Assembly: GCF_001687565.2 (NCBI RefSeq)
Contig: NZ_CP016534.2
Span: 1,554,501 to 1,618,500 of the forward strand
Reading direction: 5' to 3'
Length of the DNA: 64,000 bases
From: Planococcus antarcticus DSM 14505
GTDB lineage: Bacteria > Bacillota > Bacilli > Bacillales_A > Planococcaceae
Below the pieces are notes generated by a model. That model was not told the origin of the DNA. It made no database searches and saw nothing but the letters and a program-made list of their open reading frames with translations. Positions 1 to 11,793 of the stretch are shown here, one piece after another. The position numbers and the translations under genes are program-made. Position 1 is the stretch's first letter; each line of letters begins with the position of its first letter.

Positions 1-408
1 GCATCTGACACGATGATTTATAAAGTACATTTGATGGAAGAATGCTACAAGCGTGACATTAAAATCATCGCTAGTATGGGAGCGGCCAATAAAACCGATC
101 CGACTCGTTTTAAAATTGCCGATATTTCCAAGACACATACTGATCCGTTAGCGAAAATCATCCGCAAAAAATTGCGTAAATCTGGAATTTATAAAGGCAT
201 TCCTGTTGTTTTTTCAGACGAAAGCCCAATCATTGTCCGTGAAGATGTGGTCGAAACCGTCGGCAAGCCTGATGCGACTATCCGCAAAGCGCAAATGCCA
301 CCGTCTTCAAACGCCTTCACACCTTCGGCGGTAGGCTTGATCACCGCCAGTTGGGTCGTTAATGATATTACCAAATCAATTCCGATCACGCGCGTTCGTA
401 TGAATTAA
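1..408 (+). CDS. tcdA: tRNA threonylcarbamoyladenosine dehydratase, C-terminal part (cut by window edge)
   Basis: The reading frame is already open at base 1 (codons Ala-Ser-Asp-Thr before the first Met), so this is the last ~135 residues of a longer protein. The residues around KTHTDPLAKIIRKKLRKSGI and VVFSDESPI match the C-terminal part of the E1-like family TcdA (YrvM of B. subtilis, about 250 aa). The enzyme uses ATP to cyclise t6A37 of tRNA to ct6A. The ATP-binding N-terminus lies outside the window. Its position directly before rarA is the B. subtilis order. A strong terminator follows. Identification is from the C-terminal half only. Confidence 0.88.
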   Translation, partial: ASDTMIYKVHLMEECYKRDIKIIASMGAANKTDPTRFKIADISKTHTDPLAKIIRKKLRKSGIYKGIPVVFSDESPIIVREDVVETVGKPDATIRKAQMPPSSNAFTPSAVGLITASWVVNDITKSIPITRVRMN

Positions 409-412
409 GCAG

Positions 413-443
413 CAGCCGGCTCTTTCCGTAAGCCGGCTTTTTT
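413..443 (+). terminator. Rho-independent terminator of tcdA
   Basis: Stem AGCCGGC / GCCGGCT with a 10-nt loop, followed by a run of Ts, starting five bases after the tcdA stop codon. Confidence 0.85.
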
Positions 444-469
444 ATGTAGTCTTTCATGAATGAATTCAT

Positions 470-502
470 GGAAAAAGCCATTTCCTTTTTAGGAAATGGC
501 TT
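470..502 (-). terminator. Rho-independent terminator of rarA
   Basis: Perfect 11-bp stem AAGCCATTTCC / GGAAATGGCTT with a 6-nt loop. On the minus strand it is followed by a T run (the A run at 471-476), and it lies just after the rarA stop. Confidence 0.85.
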
Positions 503-517
503 TGCTTAATTCTTGTT

Positions 518-1807
518 TTATTTTTTGTTTTTCCGAAAGCTTTTCAACTTCTCATAAATTCCGGCGAATTTCTTCTCTTCGCCGGCGATGATCGGTTTGT
601 AGAACTCGGCCGACTTCACTTCTTTCGGTAAATAGTCCTGATCCGCCCATCCGCCAAACGATCCGATTGGCGTGTCATGTGGATAGCGGTAGCCGCCGTG
701 GCCAAGGTCAGCACTTCCGGCGTAATGCGTATCGCGCAAATGCATCGGAATGTCTCCCACATTGCCTTTATTAATAGCCGCTGTGGCCGCATCAATAGCT
801 TGATAGGCCGAATTGGATTTTTCGGACAAGCACATTTCAGCGATAGCTTGAGCGAGTGGAATGCGAGCTTCTGGCAGGCCGAGGCGATCAGCTGCTTGGC
901 AGGCCGACAGAACATGGCCACCGACTGCCGGGTTTGCAAGTCCGATATCTTCGTAGGCCATGACTAGCAGACGGCGAGTGACCGCAGTCAGGTCGCCATT
1001 TTCCAACAGATGCGCCAAATAGTACATAGCGGCGTTGACATCGCTGCCCCGCACTGATTTTTGTAAGGCAGACAGCAGGTTAAAGAAATGAGATCCTTTC
1101 TTGTCGCCGAATACACCGACACGTTTAATCATCTGCTCAACCATTTGATCTTCGACAATGTATTTGCCGTCGAGTTCATCAGAAGCGATGACAATCGATT
1201 CTAGCATGGTCAACGCTTTGCGAGCATCGCCGTTTGTACCTTCTGCGATGCGTTCGACTTGTTTTTCAGAAATCTCAATTTGTTCGCTGCCGAGTCCACG
1301 CTTTGGTTCGGTCAATGCGGTATTCAACAACTGAACGATGTCTTCTTGCGTAAGCCGTTTCAACTGCTTGATTTCACCGCAGCGTGACCGAATCGCCGGA
1401 TTGACATCGTGAAACGGATTTTCCGTCGTCGCGCCAATGAGGACAATCGAACCGCTTTCGACATGCGGCAGCAAAGCATCTTGCTGTAATTTATTGAAGC
1501 GGTGGATTTCGTCAAGAAACAACAAGACTTTTCCTGTCATTCGTGATTCTGCGACGACTTCTTCGACATCTTTCTTGCCAGAAGTGGTCGCGTTCAGCGC
1601 GATGAACGGCAAATTCGACGTACCAGCGATAGCGTGGGCGATGGAAGTCTTGCCGATTCCAGGTTCACCATACAGCAGCATGGAAGGGACGTGGCCGTTG
1701 CTGATCATTTTATATAAAGCTGTATGCGGGCCGATGACGTCTTTCTGTCCGACGACTTCATCGATCGTCCGTGGGCGCATACGGAAAGCTAAAGGTTCGT
1801 TGTGCAT
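518..1807 (-). CDS. rarA: Replication-associated recombination protein A (AAA+ ATPase)
   Basis: A 429-aa AAA+ ATPase of the RarA/MgsA/WRNIP1 family (YrvN in B. subtilis, about 421 aa), which acts at stalled replication forks. Walker A GEPGIGKT is at residues 47-54 and Walker B LLFLDEIHRF around 95-104. These are followed by the sensor region and the C-terminal tetramerisation domain. The frame is open for 25 more codons upstream, but the start at 1807 is preceded by AAGGAG at 7-nt spacing and gives the family N-terminus (HNEPLAFRMRP). It faces away from cymR, with a repeat-filled gap between them. RarA is normally constitutive; no clear promoter was found. Confidence 0.95.
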   Translation of the reverse strand: MHNEPLAFRMRPRTIDEVVGQKDVIGPHTALYKMISNGHVPSMLLYGEPGIGKTSIAHAIAGTSNLPFIALNATTSGKKDVEEVVAESRMTGKVLLFLDEIHRFNKLQQDALLPHVESGSIVLIGATTENPFHDVNPAIRSRCGEIKQLKRLTQEDIVQLLNTALTEPKRGLGSEQIEISEKQVERIAEGTNGDARKALTMLESIVIASDELDGKYIVEDQMVEQMIKRVGVFGDKKGSHFFNLLSALQKSVRGSDVNAAMYYLAHLLENGDLTAVTRRLLVMAYEDIGLANPAVGGHVLSACQAADRLGLPEARIPLAQAIAEMCLSEKSNSAYQAIDAATAAINKGNVGDIPMHLRDTHYAGSADLGHGGYRYPHDTPIGSFGGWADQDYLPKEVKSAEFYKPIIAGEEKKFAGIYEKLKSFRKNKK

Positions 1808-1986
1808 GCAAAAACTCCTTCCGTACATTCGTTCTATCAGTATAGCGTTAGAAGTTTCAGAAGTCATTGGAAGTCCATTCAAGTCAAATTATGATATACT
1901 GTTTTGAAGAATATTGGTATTTATTTACCGTGGATTAAAGGGCTAATTTTTTAAAAACTGCTCAAGAGATGAGGTCTGAAGAAATC

Positions 1987-2085
1987 TCTCCGGGCGGACG
2001 CTTTCCTCACTGCGCTCAGTCCAAGGTCTTAAGCTCGCATCGCTTCGCTACTCCCCAGAGGAGTCTCCACCTTCTGCTCTTTCTT
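1987..2085. repeat. Dispersed GC-rich intergenic repeat, copy 1
   Basis: Begins with GCGGACGCTTTCC and ends with GGAGTCTCCACC. The same layout recurs at 8141-8261 and 23828-23990. The middle carries 'cgctcagtcc' and 'cgcttcgct' words also present in the other copies. The ends can pair (GCGGA.. with ..TCTCCACC is imperfect), so the element may fold in RNA. Function unknown. Confidence 0.6.
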
Positions 2086-2190
2086 CTAAGAGTCATCTAG
2101 ACATATGCGGATGAAACATAATTTAAATCATACAAATTTGTAAGAATCCCTGCCTTGTTGATTTTTGTCCCTTAAGATATGGGGGAAATT

Positions 2191-2235
2191 AGCGGAGACT
2201 CCCGCAAGCCCGCAAGAAAGCAAAGCTGGTTTTTG
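2191..2235. repeat. Dispersed repeat, short inverted relative of copy 1
   Basis: GCGGAGACTCCCGC followed by CCCGCAAGAAAGC is the reverse-complement type end of the element at 1987-2085. The two therefore form an inverted pair about 105 bp apart. The same paired layout is found between recD2 and alaS. Confidence 0.5.
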
Positions 2236-2289
2236 GAATATCCTTAATCAACAAATTTAGTTCAATTTATGAAACTTAGAGGTGTAACA

Positions 2290-2706
2290 ATGAAAATATC
2301 TACTAAAGGCCGTTACGGTCTGACCATTATGATCGAACTTGGTAAACAATACGGAGAAGGCCCTATTCCATTGCGTAAAATTGCAGCGGAAAATGATCTC
2401 TCTGAAGCATACTTGGAGCAGTTAGTGGGGCCATTGCGTAACTCTGGACTTGTCAAAAGTGTCCGTGGTGCTTACGGCGGCTATATGCTAACGCGCCATC
2501 CGAAAGAAATTTCCGCAGGTGACGTGATCCGAGTCCTAGAAGGTCCGATTCAACCGGTTGAAGGCATTGAAGACGAAAAACAACCTCAACGCGAGCTGTG
2601 GGTACGCATCCGTGACGCTGTGAAAAATGTCCTCGATACAACTACCATCGAAGATTTGGCAAAAGCTAATAACGGTGAAACTAAAAACTATATGTATTAT
2701 ATATAA
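2290..2706 (+). CDS. cymR: Rrf2-family cysteine-metabolism repressor CymR
   Basis: A 138-aa winged-helix protein of the Rrf2 family, exactly the usual CymR length. The N-terminus KISTKGRYGLTIMIEL and the RGAYGGY wing are typical. It contains no cysteine at all, so it cannot bind the Fe-S cluster of IscR/NsrR-type relatives; this fits CymR, which acts with CysK to repress cysteine uptake and synthesis genes. Start at 2290 is chosen for AGAGGTG seven bases upstream; an in-frame ATG seven codons earlier lacks a site. It is followed after 14 bp by iscS, and the two probably form an operon with mnmA. Confidence 0.95.
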   Translation: MKISTKGRYGLTIMIELGKQYGEGPIPLRKIAAENDLSEAYLEQLVGPLRNSGLVKSVRGAYGGYMLTRHPKEISAGDVIRVLEGPIQPVEGIEDEKQPQRELWVRIRDAVKNVLDTTTIEDLAKANNGETKNYMYYI

Positions 2707-2720
2707 GGGAGTAAACACAT

Positions 2721-4986
<2,266 letters not shown>

Positions 4987-5000
4987 TGGGAGAGACAGCG

Positions 5001-5660
5001 ATGAATTACAACGAAATCGGTATACAAGCGTTACAAGAAGGCAATGCGGAAAAAGCAGTTGAAGCTTTTACACAAGCCATTGAAGAACAACCGGAAAATC
5101 CGCTAGGCTACATCAATTTTGGCCATGTATTAACCTCAATGGACGAAATTGATCGTGCAGAACGGTTTTTCCAAAAAGCTATTGCATTAGACGAAACATC
5201 AGCGACTGCTTTTTATGGGTTAGCCAATTTATATTTCAATTCAGAACGTTATTCAGAAGCATTAAAGCTTTATGAAAAAGCGTTGCAATACGAACTTGAA
5301 GGTGCAGATGCGCATTTCATGATCGGCAAATGTTTGGAGAAGTTAGAGCAGCCAAAATTAGCGTTACCTTATCTTCAACGCGCTGTAGAATTGGATGACA
5401 GGGATATTCAGGCTCGTTTGAGCTACGGCATATGTTTAGCATCTATGGAACTGTTTGAACTAGCAGAACCTCAATTTTTGAAAGTTGTTGAACAAGATTC
5501 CAACCATTCGGATGCCCATTATAATTTGGGTGTTCTTTATGCGGTTTCTACAAACCGTAAGGAAGATGCTATGCATCATTTAAAACAAGCTTATACTTTG
5601 GATGAACAGAACGAAATGGCGCGATACGCTTACGATATGATTGCAACGACACTAGAATAG
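5001..5660 (+). CDS. TPR-repeat protein (YrrB-like)
   Basis: A 219-aa protein made almost wholly of about six tetratricopeptide repeats. Repeats are visible as NFGHVL, FYGLANLYF, HFMIGKCLE, RLSYGICLA and HYNLGVLYA, each followed by A-hE-F-KAh spacing. It matches YrrB of B. subtilis in size, fold and position between mnmA and recD2. The partner is unknown; TPR proteins act as protein-binding scaffolds. Start at 5001 is chosen for GGGAGA upstream; an ATG at 4986 overlapping the mnmA stop is in frame but has no good site. It has no signal peptide and no membrane segment. Confidence 0.85.
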   Translation: MNYNEIGIQALQEGNAEKAVEAFTQAIEEQPENPLGYINFGHVLTSMDEIDRAERFFQKAIALDETSATAFYGLANLYFNSERYSEALKLYEKALQYELEGADAHFMIGKCLEKLEQPKLALPYLQRAVELDDRDIQARLSYGICLASMELFELAEPQFLKVVEQDSNHSDAHYNLGVLYAVSTNRKEDAMHHLKQAYTLDEQNEMARYAYDMIATTLE

Positions 5661-5684
5661 CCACGTGAAAAGGGGACGACAGAA

Positions 5685-8102
5685 ATGACCGGACAAATCG
5701 ACTTATTTCAAGAAGAAAAGCAGTTTGTATTAGGGCGTCCTGTCGTCTCGATTTTTCACAATCCCCGAAATTTATTCTCCATTGCCAAAGTGAAAATTCA
5801 AGAAACCAATACCCCATATACCGAAAAAGAAATCATTGTGTCTGGCTATTTTCCAATGCTATCGCTCGAAGAACAGTATCGTTTTACCGGCGTAGTGAAA
5901 AATCATCCGCGTTATGGTGTTCAATTTCAAGTGGAAACCTTCTCCAAAGAAGTACCAGAAACTGAGCAAGGGATTATCCATTATTTGTCAAGTGACATGT
6001 TTAATGGCATTGGTCGGAAAACGGCGGAAACAATCGTCAAAAAACTCGGCAAAGAAGCTATTAAAAAAATTCTGGAAGACCCGGATGCACTTGATAAGGT
6101 GCCGCGTTTGTCTGATGATAAAAAAGACACCATCCGTGCGACTTTGCAGATGAACCTTGGTCTTGAGCGTGTCATGATCCAACTCAACGACTGGGGCTTT
6201 GGCCCGCAAGTCGGCATGCGGATATACCAAGCTTACCGCGAAGAAACGATTGATATTCTAACAAAAAATCCGTTCAAACTTATTGAAGAAATTGAAGGAA
6301 TCGGTTTTCAACGTGCTGATGAACTCGGAACAAAACTCGGCATCACCGGCAGTCATCCGGATCGTATCAAAGCGGCGATTTTGCATATTCTCAACCAAGC
6401 TTCCCTGTCTGATGGTCATGTCTATGTGGACGCTAAAACCTTGATTCCATTAGTTAAAGAAATGCTCGAAGCACGCCAACAAGGTGAAATTGCGATTGAA
6501 GCAATTTCGAAAGCCGCTATCGAATTGGGTGAAGAAGGTAAAGTCGCAGGTGAAGAAACGCGGCTTTATTTGCCATCGCTATATTATTCAGAAGTCGGGA
6601 TTGCGACAAAGCTGGAAACTTTGCTTGCCGCACAAGAAAATCGCACGAAATTTCCAAGTTCAGAAGTCCGCAAAGCGCTCGGGGAAGCGGAAGAACGTCT
6701 TGGGGTCAATTACGCAGAAACGCAAGTTGACGCAATTGAAAACAGTATCAATTCATCGGTCATGATTTTAACGGGTGGACCAGGTACTGGTAAGACGACG
6801 GTCGTTCGTGGATTGGTAGAAATCTATGCAGAACTGCACGGTTTGTCACTCGATCCAAAAGAATACGCCAAGAAAAAAGAACCATTTCCAATTATTTTGG
6901 CAGCACCTACGGGACGTGCAGCTAAACGTTTAAGTGAATCAACCGATTTACCGGCGATGACGATTCATCGTTTACTAGGCTTTAACGGACAAGAAAAAGA
7001 TGAAGAAACCGAAAAAGAAATCGAAGGTAAATTGATTATTATCGATGAAATGTCAATGGTTGACACTTGGCTTGCCCATCAATTGCTAAAGGCCGTACCA
7101 GAAGATGCTCAACTAATTTTCGTCGGAGACCAAGACCAATTACCACCGGTCGGGCCGGGACAAGTACTAAGAGACCTACTCGAATCAAAACGGATTCCAA
7201 CTGTAGAACTGACCGATATTTACCGGCAGTCGTCAGGCTCTTCAATTATTGAACTTGCCCATCAAATGAAAAACGGTCAATTGCCAAATGACATTACTGC
7301 AAAAACAGCAGACCGCTCTTTCATCAAAGCAGGAATTGAACAGATTCCATCTGTCGTTGAAAAAGTGGTTAAAAGCGCCTTGTCAAAAGGCCATTCCATC
7401 AAAGATATTCAAGTTCTAGCGCCTATGTACAAAGGACCAGCAGGCATTGATGTTTTGAATCGGTTGATTCAGGAGATGGTCAATCCCAATCCAGACGGCA
7501 AACGCAAAGAACTGGTATTCGGTGACATCACCTATCGTATCGGTGACAAGATCCTCCAGCTTGTCAATCAGCCGGAAAGCAATGTCTTCAATGGCGATAT
7601 GGGCGAAGTCGTCGCAATTATGAAAGCAAAAGAAACTGTCGAAAAGCAAGATATGCTAGTGGCTTCTTTTGATGGCATCGAAGTGACTTACGAACGCAGC
7701 GACTTGAATCAACTGACGCTAGCGTACTGCTGCTCGATTCATAAATCACAGGGCTCTGAATTCTCAACGGTCATTATGCCAGTAGTTCGAGGCTATATGA
7801 AAATGCTGCGCCGCAATTTGCTTTATACCGGCATCACACGCAGCAAAGATTTTCTCATCCTATGTGGCGACCCGAGCGTTTTCCGCTATGGTGTTGAACG
7901 CACGGACGACGCGCAGCGGATGACCACTTTGAAAAACCGTTTGGCAGTTGCAGCGGAAGAACCGAAAACCGAACAACAAACCATGCTAAAAGCAGAAGAA
8001 AAACAAAGTAAACCTATCAGCCTAACCACCGAAAACGTCCATGCCATCCACCCAATGATCGGCATGGAAGGCATCACCCCACAGAAATTTATAGAAGCTT
8101 GA
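5685..8102 (+). CDS. recD2: ATP-dependent RecD-like DNA helicase RecD2
   Basis: An 805-aa superfamily-1B helicase of the RecD2 type (YrrC), which works without RecBC. The long N-terminal half holds helix-hairpin-helix DNA-binding repeats (GIGRKTAETIVKKLG, IEGIGFQRADELG). The helicase core has Walker A GGPGTGKTTVV near residue 364, then IIDEMSMVDTWL, the VGDQDQLPPVGPGQ motif and the C-terminal SIHKSQGSEF and LYTGITRSK motifs. The role is replication-fork repair and mismatch-linked repair. RBS AAAAGGGGA precedes the ATG. A repeat-filled gap follows, with no clear terminator. Confidence 0.95.
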   Translation: MTGQIDLFQEEKQFVLGRPVVSIFHNPRNLFSIAKVKIQETNTPYTEKEIIVSGYFPMLSLEEQYRFTGVVKNHPRYGVQFQVETFSKEVPETEQGIIHYLSSDMFNGIGRKTAETIVKKLGKEAIKKILEDPDALDKVPRLSDDKKDTIRATLQMNLGLERVMIQLNDWGFGPQVGMRIYQAYREETIDILTKNPFKLIEEIEGIGFQRADELGTKLGITGSHPDRIKAAILHILNQASLSDGHVYVDAKTLIPLVKEMLEARQQGEIAIEAISKAAIELGEEGKVAGEETRLYLPSLYYSEVGIATKLETLLAAQENRTKFPSSEVRKALGEAEERLGVNYAETQVDAIENSINSSVMILTGGPGTGKTTVVRGLVEIYAELHGLSLDPKEYAKKKEPFPIILAAPTGRAAKRLSESTDLPAMTIHRLLGFNGQEKDEETEKEIEGKLIIIDEMSMVDTWLAHQLLKAVPEDAQLIFVGDQDQLPPVGPGQVLRDLLESKRIPTVELTDIYRQSSGSSIIELAHQMKNGQLPNDITAKTADRSFIKAGIEQIPSVVEKVVKSALSKGHSIKDIQVLAPMYKGPAGIDVLNRLIQEMVNPNPDGKRKELVFGDITYRIGDKILQLVNQPESNVFNGDMGEVVAIMKAKETVEKQDMLVASFDGIEVTYERSDLNQLTLAYCCSIHKSQGSEFSTVIMPVVRGYMKMLRRNLLYTGITRSKDFLILCGDPSVFRYGVERTDDAQRMTTLKNRLAVAAEEPKTEQQTMLKAEEKQSKPISLTTENVHAIHPMIGMEGITPQKFIEA

Positions 8103-8140
8103 GTTGCCAAAAGACACGATAGAATGAAGTTTTGAGCTTA

Positions 8141-8261
8141 AGAAATCGCTCTAGGCGGACGCTTTCCAAGGGCATGGCCACTGCCGCTTCCCTCGCTACG
8201 CTCAGTCCAGTGGCTCCGGCTCATGCTATTCCCGCAGGAGTCGCCGCCATCCACTCTTTCT
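8141..8261. repeat. Dispersed GC-rich intergenic repeat, copy 2
   Basis: Starts near GGCGGACGCTTTCC and ends with CCCGCAGGAGTCGCCGCC, so the two ends are near-complementary (GGCGG / CCGCC). The middle contains 'cgctacgctcagtcc', shared with the other copies. Confidence 0.65.
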
Positions 8262-8383
8262 TTAAAGGTAATGTAATACAGAAGTGGTGAAATTAATTGA
8301 TCGTGGAGTTGCTGGTCTGAAAAGATTTTAGAGGAAAAAGAATTTTATTATTAACATGCTACTTATAGGTTGCGAAGCAAAAC

Positions 8384-8481
8384 AGCTGAGACTCCCGCGG
8401 GATAGCGAGGTGCTGAAATCCACTTGGGCGTTAAGCTCGAGTTAGTTCGGCGGAAGCCCGCAAGAAAGCGAAGTTGTTTTG
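8384..8481. repeat. Dispersed repeat, inverted relative of copy 2
   Basis: Contains CTGAGACTCCCGCGGGATAGCG at its left edge and CGGCGGAAGCCCGCAAGAAAGCG at its right edge. This is the reverse-complement orientation of the element at 8141-8261. Confidence 0.55.
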
Positions 8482-8513
8482 TGCAGTAACTCTATCCAAT
8501 TAAAGTCTCACTA

Positions 8514-8542
8514 TTGACATCGCGCAAGGCTTTTTCTATAAT
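8514..8542 (+). promoter_or_regulatory. Sigma-A promoter of alaS
   Basis: TTGACA (8514-8519), 17-bp spacer, TATAAT (8537-8542): a perfect vegetative consensus, placed just before the T-box leader. Confidence 0.9.
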
Positions 8543-8548
8543 TCAAAT

Positions 8549-8790
8549 TAGACTGATAGATAAACACATTGATGGAGACAGTATAAAATCGCATCCGAAA
8601 AGAAACGGGACTCTTGGCTGAAAGGTCCTGACGAGATTTGATTTTAGAAAGCTACTCCGGAGTGCAGCTAATCCCTGCCGTTGAACCGCGTTAAGGTGTT
8701 CGAGAGACACGGAGTTTCATGCTCCGTGTAACTAGGGTGGTACCGCGAAATAAAGCCTTCGTCCCTTTTTTGGGATGAAGGCTTTTTACT
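8549..8790 (+). promoter_or_regulatory. T-box riboswitch, alanine (alaS leader)
   Basis: The conserved T-box AGGGTGGTACCGCG is at 8734-8747. It is followed by an intrinsic terminator with stem AAAGCCTTCGTCCC / GGGATGAAGGCTTT and a T run (8752-8787). Upstream lies about 180 nt of stem I and antiterminator sequence. Uncharged tRNA(Ala) should stabilise the antiterminator and allow alaS transcription. GCU near 8650 is a possible alanine specifier codon, but the fold was not computed. Confidence 0.9.
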
Positions 8791-8810
8791 ATGCTGAGGA
8801 GGAAAAATAG

Positions 8811-11435
8811 ATGAAAAATTTGAAAGCTGAAGACATCAGACAACTGTATCTCGACTTCTTTAAAGAGAAAGGCCATGATCAGGAGCCAAGTGCACCGCTC
8901 GTGCCTTTTGAAGATCCGTCCCTTTTATGGATCAATAGCGGCGTGGCAACCTTGAAAAAATATTTTGACGGTCGTGTCATTCCTGAAAATCCGCGGATCG
9001 TCAACGCGCAAAAATCGATTCGGACTAACGATATTGAAAATGTCGGAAAAACAGCACGCCATCATACCTTCTTTGAAATGCTCGGCAATTTCTCCATCGG
9101 CGAATACTTCAAGACTGAAGCGATTCATTGGGCGTGGGAATTCCTGACCGACGATAAATGGATTGGCTTTGATGCTGACAAATTATCGGTGACTGTTCAC
9201 CCGGAAGACGAGGAAGCATATGGCATTTGGTTGAATGAAGTCGGCGTGCCAGCTGAACGCATTATTCGATTAGAAGGGAATTTCTGGGATATCGGCGAAG
9301 GTCCAAGTGGTCCAAACTCTGAAATTTTCTATGACCGTGGCAAAAGCTACGGCAATGACTTGAGCGACCCTGAACTATATCCAGGCGGTGAAAATGACCG
9401 TTATTTGGAAATTTGGAATCTGGTCTTTTCACAATTCAACCACAACCCGGACCATACCTATACATTGCTTCCAAAACAAAATATTGATACAGGGATGGGC
9501 TTAGAACGTATGGCTTCTGTTGCACAAGATGTTCCAACAAATTATGATACGGATTTATTTGTGCCAATTATCCGGAAAACTGAAGAGATCTCCGGTAAAA
9601 AATACGGCGAAAACGCAGATATGGATATGGCTTTCAAAGTAATCGCCGATCATATACGTACTGTAGCATTTGCTATTGGAGACGGAGCGCTACCGTCAAA
9701 TGAAGGTCGTGGGTATGTATTGCGCCGTTTGCTGCGGCGTGCTGTCCGCTATGCGAAAAAACTGGGAGTTGAACAACCGTTCCTATTCGAATTGGTCCCA
9801 GTGGTTGGCAACATTATGAAAACCTTCTATCCTGAAGTAAATGACAAACAGGACTTTATTATCCGTGTCATGAAGTTGGAAGAAGAACGTTTCCACGAAA
9901 CGCTTCATGATGGCTTGACTATTTTATCGTCAGTTATGGAAAAACAAAAAGCCGTTGGACAAACGGAAATTCCGGGTGAAGATGCGTTCCGCCTATATGA
10001 CACGTATGGCTTCCCGGTAGAGTTGACGGAGGAATATGCAGAAGAAGAGGGCATGTCGATCGATCACCAAGGATTTGAGGCAGCCATGCAAGCTCAGCGT
10101 GATCGTGCAAGAAAGGCGCGCCAGAATGTTAATTCGATGCAAACACAATCCGAAGTGCTGGGAAGTATTAAACAAGCCAGCGAATTTATCGGTTATAGCC
10201 AGACCGTATCGGATGCTAACGTACTGTATATTATTAAAGGCGGTGAACTTGCAGATAGCGCACACGAAGGCGAAGAAGTTCAAGTTATTTTGGATCAAAC
10301 CCCTTTTTACGCAGAAAGTGGCGGTCAAATTGCAGACCACGGAACCTTGAGTAATGACTTGGTTCAAGCGGCTGTGTTGGACGTCAAAAAAGCACCGAAT
10401 GGCCAGAATCTACATTCTGTACGTGTAGAGACCGGGGAATTAACTAAATCAACTGTCCATGCGCAAGTAGATGCGAAAGAACGTCGCCACACGGTAAAAA
10501 ACCATACAGCGACACATTTATTGCATCAAGCACTAAAAGATGTACTCGGCACGCATGTTAACCAGGCAGGATCATATGTAGGACCGGACCGTCTACGCTT
10601 TGACTTTTCTCACTTTGGTCAAGTAACGAAAGAAGAATTGGAAAAGATCGAGCAAATCGTCAATGAAAAAGTATGGGACGGTATCGCAGTCGGTACAGGT
10701 TATCATAACTTGCAAGAAGCAAAAGAAATGGGCGCAATGGCATTGTTCGGCGAGAAATATGGTGACATTGTCCGAGTTGTAGAAATTGGCGACTATTCAT
10801 TAGAGCTTTGCGGCGGCGTCCATGTATTCAATACTTCAGAAATCGGCTTATTTAAGATTGTTTCAGAAGGTGGTATTGGTGCAGGTATTCGCAGAATCGA
10901 AGCAGTTACTGGCAAAGGTGCATATGAAAGTCTAAAAGACAGCGAACAAGTATTAGAACAAGCAGCAGGATTACTGAAGTCTTCACCAAGAGACATGATT
11001 CAGAAAGTGCAAACCGTCCAGGCTGAAATGAAATTGCTGCAGCGCGAAAATGAATCGTTGCTTGCGAAAGTTTCCAATGCACAATCTGCCGGTATTCTGG
11101 ATACGGCACAAAAAATAGGCGATATTACGGTATTGTCTGCAAAAGTAGAAGCCAAAGATAATAACCAGCTGCGTCAGATGATGGATGATTTGAAAACGAA
11201 AATGGACAAAGCAGTTATCGTTCTCGGTGCGACAGACGGAGATAAAGTCATGCTAGCTGCGGGCGTCACAAAAGATTTAGCTGGTGGGGATTACCATGCA
11301 GGACAAATCGTGAAACATATAGCAGAACAATGCGGCGGTAAAGGTGGCGGCCGTCCGGACATGGCGATGGCAGGCGCAAAAGATGCTGGTAAATTAGAAT
11401 CGGCGCTCGAATCAGTTTACAGCTTAGTGAAATAG
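8811..11435 (+). CDS. alaS: Alanyl-tRNA synthetase
   Basis: An 874-aa class II synthetase, close to the usual 875-880. The aminoacylation core starts with [15 protein letters not shown]; motif 2 includes [13 protein letters not shown]. The editing domain carries [11 protein letters not shown] near residues 564-574 and the second metal-binding motif LCGGVHV, where most AlaRS have Thr or Cys in place of this Val. The C-terminal DHHA1 domain ends with [27 protein letters not shown] lies upstream. Expression is controlled by the T-box leader directly before it. Confidence 0.97.
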   Translation: MKNLKAEDIRQLYLDFFKEKGHDQEPSAPLVPFEDPSLLWINSGVATLKKYFDGRVIPENPRIVNAQKSIRTNDIENVGKTARHHTFFEMLGNFSIGEYFKTEAIHWAWEFLTDDKWIGFDADKLSVTVHPEDEEAYGIWLNEVGVPAERIIRLEGNFWDIGEGPSGPNSEIFYDRGKSYGNDLSDPELYPGGENDRYLEIWNLVFSQFNHNPDHTYTLLPKQNIDTGMGLERMASVAQDVPTNYDTDLFVPIIRKTEEISGKKYGENADMDMAFKVIADHIRTVAFAIGDGALPSNEGRGYVLRRLLRRAVRYAKKLGVEQPFLFELVPVVGNIMKTFYPEVNDKQDFIIRVMKLEEERFHETLHDGLTILSSVMEKQKAVGQTEIPGEDAFRLYDTYGFPVELTEEYAEEEGMSIDHQGFEAAMQAQRDRARKARQNVNSMQTQSEVLGSIKQASEFIGYSQTVSDANVLYIIKGGELADSAHEGEEVQVILDQTPFYAESGGQIADHGTLSNDLVQAAVLDVKKAPNGQNLHSVRVETGELTKSTVHAQVDAKERRHTVKNHTATHLLHQALKDVLGTHVNQAGSYVGPDRLRFDFSHFGQVTKEELEKIEQIVNEKVWDGIAVGTGYHNLQEAKEMGAMALFGEKYGDIVRVVEIGDYSLELCGGVHVFNTSEIGLFKIVSEGGIGAGIRRIEAVTGKGAYESLKDSEQVLEQAAGLLKSSPRDMIQKVQTVQAEMKLLQRENESLLAKVSNAQSAGILDTAQKIGDITVLSAKVEAKDNNQLRQMMDDLKTKMDKAVIVLGATDGDKVMLAAGVTKDLAGGDYHAGQIVKHIAEQCGGKGGGRPDMAMAGAKDAGKLESALESVYSLVK

Positions 11436-11524
11436 GTTTAATAAATTCACACTATCGGTTATAATGAGAATCAGACAGCAGGAGCAATTATTCCTATTTA
11501 AAATCCGAAAGCGAGGTGCTTGTC

Positions 11525-11791
11525 GTGAGTTCATTTGATCGAACTATGAAATTCGATTCGTCTGATGAGTCGATGGAGCAGGAAGTGAAGCAAGTGATGC
11601 TTCAAGTCCATTCTGCACTTGAAGAAAAAGGCTATAACCCTATCAATCAGATTGTCGGATATTTATTATCAGGTGATCCGGCTTATATTCCTCGCCACCA
11701 GGATGCGCGAAATATGATACGCAAACTAGAACGAGATGAAATTCTGGAAGAGCTTGTGAAGTTTTATATTAAGAAGAATAACGAGGAATAA
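11525..11791 (+). CDS. IreB-family regulatory phosphoprotein (YrzL)
   Basis: An 88-aa protein of the UPF0297/IreB family. The block [20 protein letters not shown] is the family signature. In Enterococcus, IreB is a substrate of the PASTA kinase IreK and affects cephalosporin resistance; the role here is not known. GTG at 11525 is chosen because it gives the family length and N-terminus (SSFDRTMKF) and is eight bases after GCGAGGTG; another GTG three codons earlier lies inside that site. Its TAA overlaps the upstream ATG of ruvX, so the two are probably translated together. Confidence 0.9.
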   Translation: MSSFDRTMKFDSSDESMEQEVKQVMLQVHSALEEKGYNPINQIVGYLLSGDPAYIPRHQDARNMIRKLERDEILEELVKFYIKKNNEE

Positions 11792-11793
11792 TG

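Larger units (their letters stand above)
1908..2289. other. Gene-free gap between rarA and cymR, filled with GC-rich repeats
   Basis: No credible coding frame on either strand. The gap holds a long GC-rich element (1987-2085) and a shorter related element in opposite orientation (2191-2235), separated by about 100 bp of AT-rich sequence. The cymR promoter should also lie here but is not obvious. Confidence 0.6.
8103..8513. other. Gene-free gap with paired GC-rich repeats upstream of the alaS leader
   Basis: No coding frame of note. The gap holds one long repeat (8141-8261) and one inverted relative (8384-8481), the same arrangement as between rarA and cymR. The alaS promoter starts immediately after. 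Confidence 0.6.
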
